From Chthoniobacterales bacterium (lineage in GTDB: Bacteria; Verrucomicrobiota; Verrucomicrobiia; Chthoniobacterales; UBA10450): 64,000 nt of DNA. Positions within the stretch are counted from its first letter, which is position 1, and each line of letters begins with the position of its first letter. The translations under genes and the position numbers were made by a program. The notes under the pieces are model-generated. The model was not told the origin of the DNA. It saw only the letters and a program-made list of their open reading frames with translations, and searched no databases. This document shows, one piece after another, positions 60,948 to 64,000 of the stretch. The stretch spans positions 1 to 64,000 of the forward strand of contig JACDGS010000008.1 in assembly GCA_013821455.1 (NCBI GenBank), written 5' to 3'.

Positions 60948-61589
60948 ATGGCCCGCAGATACCAGGAACTTATGATGACGCCGGCCGTGCAGGAAGCCCA
61001 GCGGCATTACTACGGCCGGGCGCCGCAGTTTCCCACGAGCGCGGTGAGCGAGAACACCCCGCTCGGCCCGGATGAAATCGAGTTCATCGGAGAGCGCGAC
61101 AGCTTCTACCTCGCGACCGTGACAGAGACCGGCTGGCCGTATGTGCAACATCGCGGCGGCCCGATCGGATTCTTGCGCGTGGTCAATCCGCATGCGCTCG
61201 CGTTCGACGATTTCCTCGGTAATCGCCAGCTTCTCTCCACCGGCAATCTCGCGGGCGGCAACGATCGCGTCGCGCTCTTCCTGATGGATTACCCGCAGCG
61301 CACGCGGCTGAAAATCATGGGCCACGCGCGGGTGGTCGATGCGCAAGACGAACCGGCGCTTGCCAGGGATCTCATCCCGGACAAGCAACTACTCCCAAAA
61401 GTGGAGCGCGTATTCATAGTCGATGTCGTCTCGTTCGATTGGAACTGCGCGCAGTACATCACGCCTCGCTACACGGAAGAAGAGGTCGAGAGGATCATCG
61501 CGGCGCCTTTGAAAGCCCGCATTCGCGAACTCGAGGCCGAGCTAAGCGGGCCGTCTAATCTGGATGTCGACGAAGGGCGGGAGCTATGA
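60948..61589 (+). CDS. pyridoxamine 5'-phosphate oxidase-like flavoprotein
   Basis: A 213-residue FMN-binding split-barrel protein: IEFIGERDSFYLATVTETGW, PYVQHRGGPIGFLRVVNPHA, LAFDDFLGNRQLLSTGNLAG and DYPQRTRLKIMGHARVVDA. Likely a small-molecule oxidoreductase rather than true PdxH. It starts two bases after the preceding stop and overlaps the SDR gene by four bases, so translation is probably coupled. Confidence 0.86.
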   Translation: MARRYQELMMTPAVQEAQRHYYGRAPQFPTSAVSENTPLGPDEIEFIGERDSFYLATVTETGWPYVQHRGGPIGFLRVVNPHALAFDDFLGNRQLLSTGNLAGGNDRVALFLMDYPQRTRLKIMGHARVVDAQDEPALARDLIPDKQLLPKVERVFIVDVVSFDWNCAQYITPRYTEEEVERIIAAPLKARIRELEAELSGPSNLDVDEGREL

Positions 61590-62413
61590 AGAAAACTGTT
61601 CTAATCACCGGGACATCGACTGGTCTTGGTCTCACGTCTGCCAAGTACTTCGCGCGGAATGGCTGGAACGTCATCGCCACGATGCGGCGGCCAGAAGGTC
61701 ATACCGAATTGGATCAAGCCGAAGATACGTTCGTTACTCGCCTCGATGTCCAAGATCGAGCCAGCATCAGCGCCGCGATCGACGCGGGGATCGGTCGCTT
61801 CGGCCGGATCGACGCGCTGGTGAATAATGCCGGCTTCGGCCTCTTCGGAATCTTCGAGGCGACCCCGCGCGAGAAGATCCAGGAGCAGTTCGCGGTCAAT
61901 GTCTTCGGCGTCATGGACGTCACGCGCGCGATCCTGCCGCACTTCCGAGAAAACAAGAGCGGCACCATCGTGAATGTGAGCTCTGGCGCGGGCGTGTTCA
62001 CCCTGCCGATGGTCTCCCTTTATTGCGCGAGCAAGTTCGCTCTTGAAGGATTCTCAGAAGCGCTCTCCTACGAGCTCTCTTCGTTAGGCATCATAGTAAA
62101 ACTTGTCGAGCCGGGTGGCGTCCTCACCACGAACTTCGGCAAACGCAGCGGCGCGGAAGCCGCGGCCAGCGCGCCGCCTCCAGACTATGCGCCGTTTGTC
62201 TCTCGTGCCGAGGCCGTGTTTGCGGGTCTGCGCGCGGATCGACTCGCGAGCGAAGAGGATGTCGCGAAGGTCATCTTCGAGGCGACGACCGACCGGTCTG
62301 ATAAGCTCCGCTATGTCGCGACAATCGACATTTTGCCGCTCGTGCAAGCGCGCCGCGAAACCTCCGAGGAGCAGTACATCGCGTTCATGCGCTCCCGCTT
62401 TGCCAGCAAATGA
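61586..62413 (+). CDS. short-chain dehydrogenase/reductase
   Basis: A 275-residue classical SDR. Cofactor loop: VLITGTSTGLGLTSAKYF; NNAGFGLFG; active site Ser near IVNVSSGAG and YCASKFALEG (Tyr and Lys). NADPH preference is suggested by the Arg-rich segment after the second strand (MRRPEG). The start ATG overlaps the PNPOx stop (ATGA). One TCGTTAGGC encodes SSLGII (62081-62089). Confidence 0.92.
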   Translation: MKKTVLITGTSTGLGLTSAKYFARNGWNVIATMRRPEGHTELDQAEDTFVTRLDVQDRASISAAIDAGIGRFGRIDALVNNAGFGLFGIFEATPREKIQEQFAVNVFGVMDVTRAILPHFRENKSGTIVNVSSGAGVFTLPMVSLYCASKFALEGFSEALSYELSSLGIIVKLVEPGGVLTTNFGKRSGAEAAASAPPPDYAPFVSRAEAVFAGLRADRLASEEDVAKVIFEATTDRSDKLRYVATIDILPLVQARRETSEEQYIAFMRSRFASK

Positions 62414-63117
62414 ATTCGACGCTCCTCATCTGTCTCGCGCTCGGCATGCGTCACGCCGTCGATCCCGATCATCTGACTGCGATCGATGGCATGTGCCGCA
62501 TCCGTCCGCGACGGACGAACGGCGTCTACTTCGCCGTCGGCCACGGCTTCATCGTGACAATCCTCGCCGCTGGCGTCGGACGCGCGTTCGCTGGACGCGC
62601 CGAGTTTTTCGGCCCATGGCTTCTGTTCGTAATCGGCGCCGTCACGCTCTGGAAAGTGCTGCGACCGTCCGCGCCATCTTCCGCCATCGCGCGGCCGATT
62701 ATTGCGCAACCGTTTCTATTGGGAATGTTGCTCGCCGCGGGGTTCGAGACGGCCTCGCAGTTGTCGGCGCTCGTCCTAGCGGACCAGACGAATCCCTGGC
62801 TGCTCGGGATCGCATTCTCCACCGGAATGGTGCTGGTCGATGGCCTCGACGGTTATCTCGCTACCTCGACACAGAGTCTCGCCGCGACCGGCGCGGCGAA
62901 CGCGCGCAACGCCTCGCGCTGGCTCGGCATCCTCGTGGTGGTGTTCTCGTTCGCCCTTGGGGCGACCAAGCTGACTGGCTTCGAGTTGGATGCACTCGCG
63001 CTGCCGCTTGGCGTGGTGCTGTTCATCATCGTCATCGGCTTACGTGTTTGGGCGCGGAGCGGCGGCGCGCACTTTGAAATCGATCAACCGGAGGTTAACC
63101 ATGCCAGAGCCAGCTAG
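62410..63117 (+). CDS. nickel/cobalt transporter, NiCoT-like
   Basis: A 235-residue membrane transporter with the NiCoT signature RHAVDPDHLTAIDG (HX4DH) in the first helix, and about seven hydrophobic segments (TILAAGVGRAFAGRAEFFG, FLLGMLLAAGFETASQLSAL, LGVVLFIIVIGLRVWA). It imports Ni or Co. It overlaps the SDR stop by four bases and is followed by the nitrile hydratase-like genes with a 17-base overlap. In Rhodococcus a NiCoT protein (NhlF) supplies cobalt to a nitrile hydratase, and the same role is likely here. Confidence 0.88.
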   Translation: MNSTLLICLALGMRHAVDPDHLTAIDGMCRIRPRRTNGVYFAVGHGFIVTILAAGVGRAFAGRAEFFGPWLLFVIGAVTLWKVLRPSAPSSAIARPIIAQPFLLGMLLAAGFETASQLSALVLADQTNPWLLGIAFSTGMVLVDGLDGYLATSTQSLAATGAANARNASRWLGILVVVFSFALGATKLTGFELDALALPLGVVLFIIVIGLRVWARSGGAHFEIDQPEVNHARAS

Positions 63118-63448
63118 CGGAACGGCGACGCCGTCGCTCCATACCGTGAAGTCGTTCGGCGATCAGCCGGTGTGGAAAGCGGGTGACGCGATCCGCATTT
63201 CGGTGCGCTATCCGATCGCGCACTACCGCGTGCCTCGTTATATCCGCGGTAAGCGCGGTCTCGTTGAGATGGTGATCGCTCGCGCATTGGTGAACAACGA
63301 AGAGGAAGGATTTGGCCGTAATGCCGGACAGTTGGGTTACTACTATCGCGTCGCTATCCCGCTGCAAGAGCTATGGCCCGATTACGTCGGCTCGCCTAAC
63401 GATAACCTGCGGATCGAAGTCTTTGAAACCTGGCTGGAAAAGAACTGA
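63101..63448 (+). CDS. nitrile hydratase beta-type subunit, C-terminal half only
   Basis: A 115-residue protein matching the C-terminal SH3-like half of nitrile hydratase beta: GDAIRISVRYPIAHYRVPRY, IRGKRGLVEMVIARALVNNE and QLGYYYRVAIPLQELWPDYV. Full-length beta subunits have about 220 residues; the N-terminal half is absent here. Thiocyanate hydrolase has just this split (beta = N-half, alpha = C-half, gamma = nitrile hydratase alpha). A separate N-half gene is not seen upstream, so it may lie beyond the window. One GCCTAACGA encodes SPNDN. Confidence 0.85.
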   Translation: MPEPASGTATPSLHTVKSFGDQPVWKAGDAIRISVRYPIAHYRVPRYIRGKRGLVEMVIARALVNNEEEGFGRNAGQLGYYYRVAIPLQELWPDYVGSPNDNLRIEVFETWLEKN

Positions 63449-63451
63449 CCT

Positions 63452-64000
63452 ATGGATGCACACGATCATCACCACGACCACACCGCGACCGCTGCGCCGC
63501 AGACCGAAGCCCCGCCCGGATATTACGAGACCATGGAAACTGCTCTGCGCGAGCTCCTGGTCGAAAAAAAACTCATCGGCGCGGGCGAGATTCGGAGGCA
63601 AATCGAAGTGCTTGATTCACGCACTCCGGCACTCGGTGCAAAGGTAGTGGCGCGAGCATGGGTCGACCCAGACTTCCGTCGCCGACTCCTGGCTAATGGC
63701 CGGACAGCTTGTGAGCAGGACTTCGGCATCAGCTTCTACGATGACACGGAGCTGATCGTGCTAGAGAACACGGAGAAGGTTCACAACCTCGTCGTCTGCA
63801 CACTTTGCTCCTGCTATCCGCGACCAGTGCTAGGTCTGCCACCCGATTGGTATAAGCAGAAGGCTTATCGAGCTCGGGCGGTACGGGATCCACGCGCAGT
63901 GCTAGCCGAGTTCGGCACCATCATTCCGGATGATGTCGAAATACGCGTGAGTGACTCGACCGCGGTGGTGCGCTTTCTGGTCTTACCGCGCAGACCCGAA
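63452..64000 (+). CDS. cobalt-type nitrile hydratase alpha / thiocyanate hydrolase gamma subunit, partial
   Basis: An open frame of 183 codons that continues past the window. The N-terminus is His-rich (MDAHDHHHDHT). Core segments: ETALRELLVEKKLIGAGEI, GAKVVARAWVDPDFRRRLL and the metal loop VVCTLCSCYPRPVLGLPPDW. The motif C116-T-L-C119-S-C121 with Thr is the cobalt type (the iron type has Ser), and the Cys pair is normally oxidised. It hydrates nitriles to amides, or, in thiocyanate hydrolase, hydrolyses thiocyanate. Three bases separate it from the beta-type gene. Confidence 0.92.
   Translation, partial: MDAHDHHHDHTATAAPQTEAPPGYYETMETALRELLVEKKLIGAGEIRRQIEVLDSRTPALGAKVVARAWVDPDFRRRLLANGRTACEQDFGISFYDDTELIVLENTEKVHNLVVCTLCSCYPRPVLGLPPDWYKQKAYRARAVRDPRAVLAEFGTIIPDDVEIRVSDSTAVVRFLVLPRRPE

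Overview
The window looks like chromosomal DNA of a GC-rich Gram-negative bacterium, most likely a soil verrucomicrobium of the Spartobacteria/Chthoniobacter type. This is an inference from gene families: an ECF sigma factor paired with a zinc-ribbon Ser/Thr kinase-TPR protein, autotransporter-associated beta-strand proteins, a PA14-like protein, and large secreted beta-propeller and ice-binding-like proteins. No rRNA, tRNA, CRISPR array or recombinase gene was seen.

Layout. (1) 1-4.0 kb: a plus-strand array of small gene cassettes separated by seven related integron-type attC sites. (2) 4.0-18.4 kb: broken genes, a PA14-like protein, a chimeric ice-binding-like autotransporter, signal peptidase I, a YVTN propeller protein, and the sigma/kinase operon. 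(3) 18.5-30.6 kb: GH63-type glucosidase carrying an in-frame palindromic insertion, tandem arylsulfotransferase-like paralogues, M20 amidohydrolase, GlcD-type oxidase, secreted proteins of unknown function, rlmN. (4) 31.0-33.5 kb: three minus-strand toxin-antitoxin loci, each bounded by copies of one 110-135 bp repeat. (5) 33.7-40.7 kb: a second, minus-strand attC cassette array (ten typical sites, one short 59-be-like site, one atypical site) carrying peptidase E, a TonB-like protein, lipoproteins, membrane proteins and three paralogous cassettes without a convincing gene. (6) 41.4-55.7 kb: ECF sigma/anti-sigma operon, M1 aminopeptidase, M50 protease, larB, GNAT, rpmH (57 codons), AttH/AttF-like pair, phospholipase D-like protein. 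(7) 56.6-64 kb: a plus-strand operon-like run (alpha/beta hydrolases, DUF1348, MBL, PNPOx-like, SDR, NiCoT metal transporter) ending in a cobalt-type nitrile hydratase/thiocyanate hydrolase-like pair cut by the window end.

Two signals run across these regions. First, the two cassette arrays share one attC family whose arms co-vary and keep a bulged A, but no integrase gene is in the window (a CALIN-like arrangement). Second, the 9-mer GCCTAACGA/TCGTTAGGC occurs about 55 times by eye, against roughly 0.5 expected from base composition. It is on both strands, inside housekeeping genes as well as between genes, at a density like that of the DNA-uptake sequences of Neisseria and Haemophilus. It overlaps the attC R' box and the end of the toxin-antitoxin repeat. 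I regard this motif as the best candidate for something undescribed.
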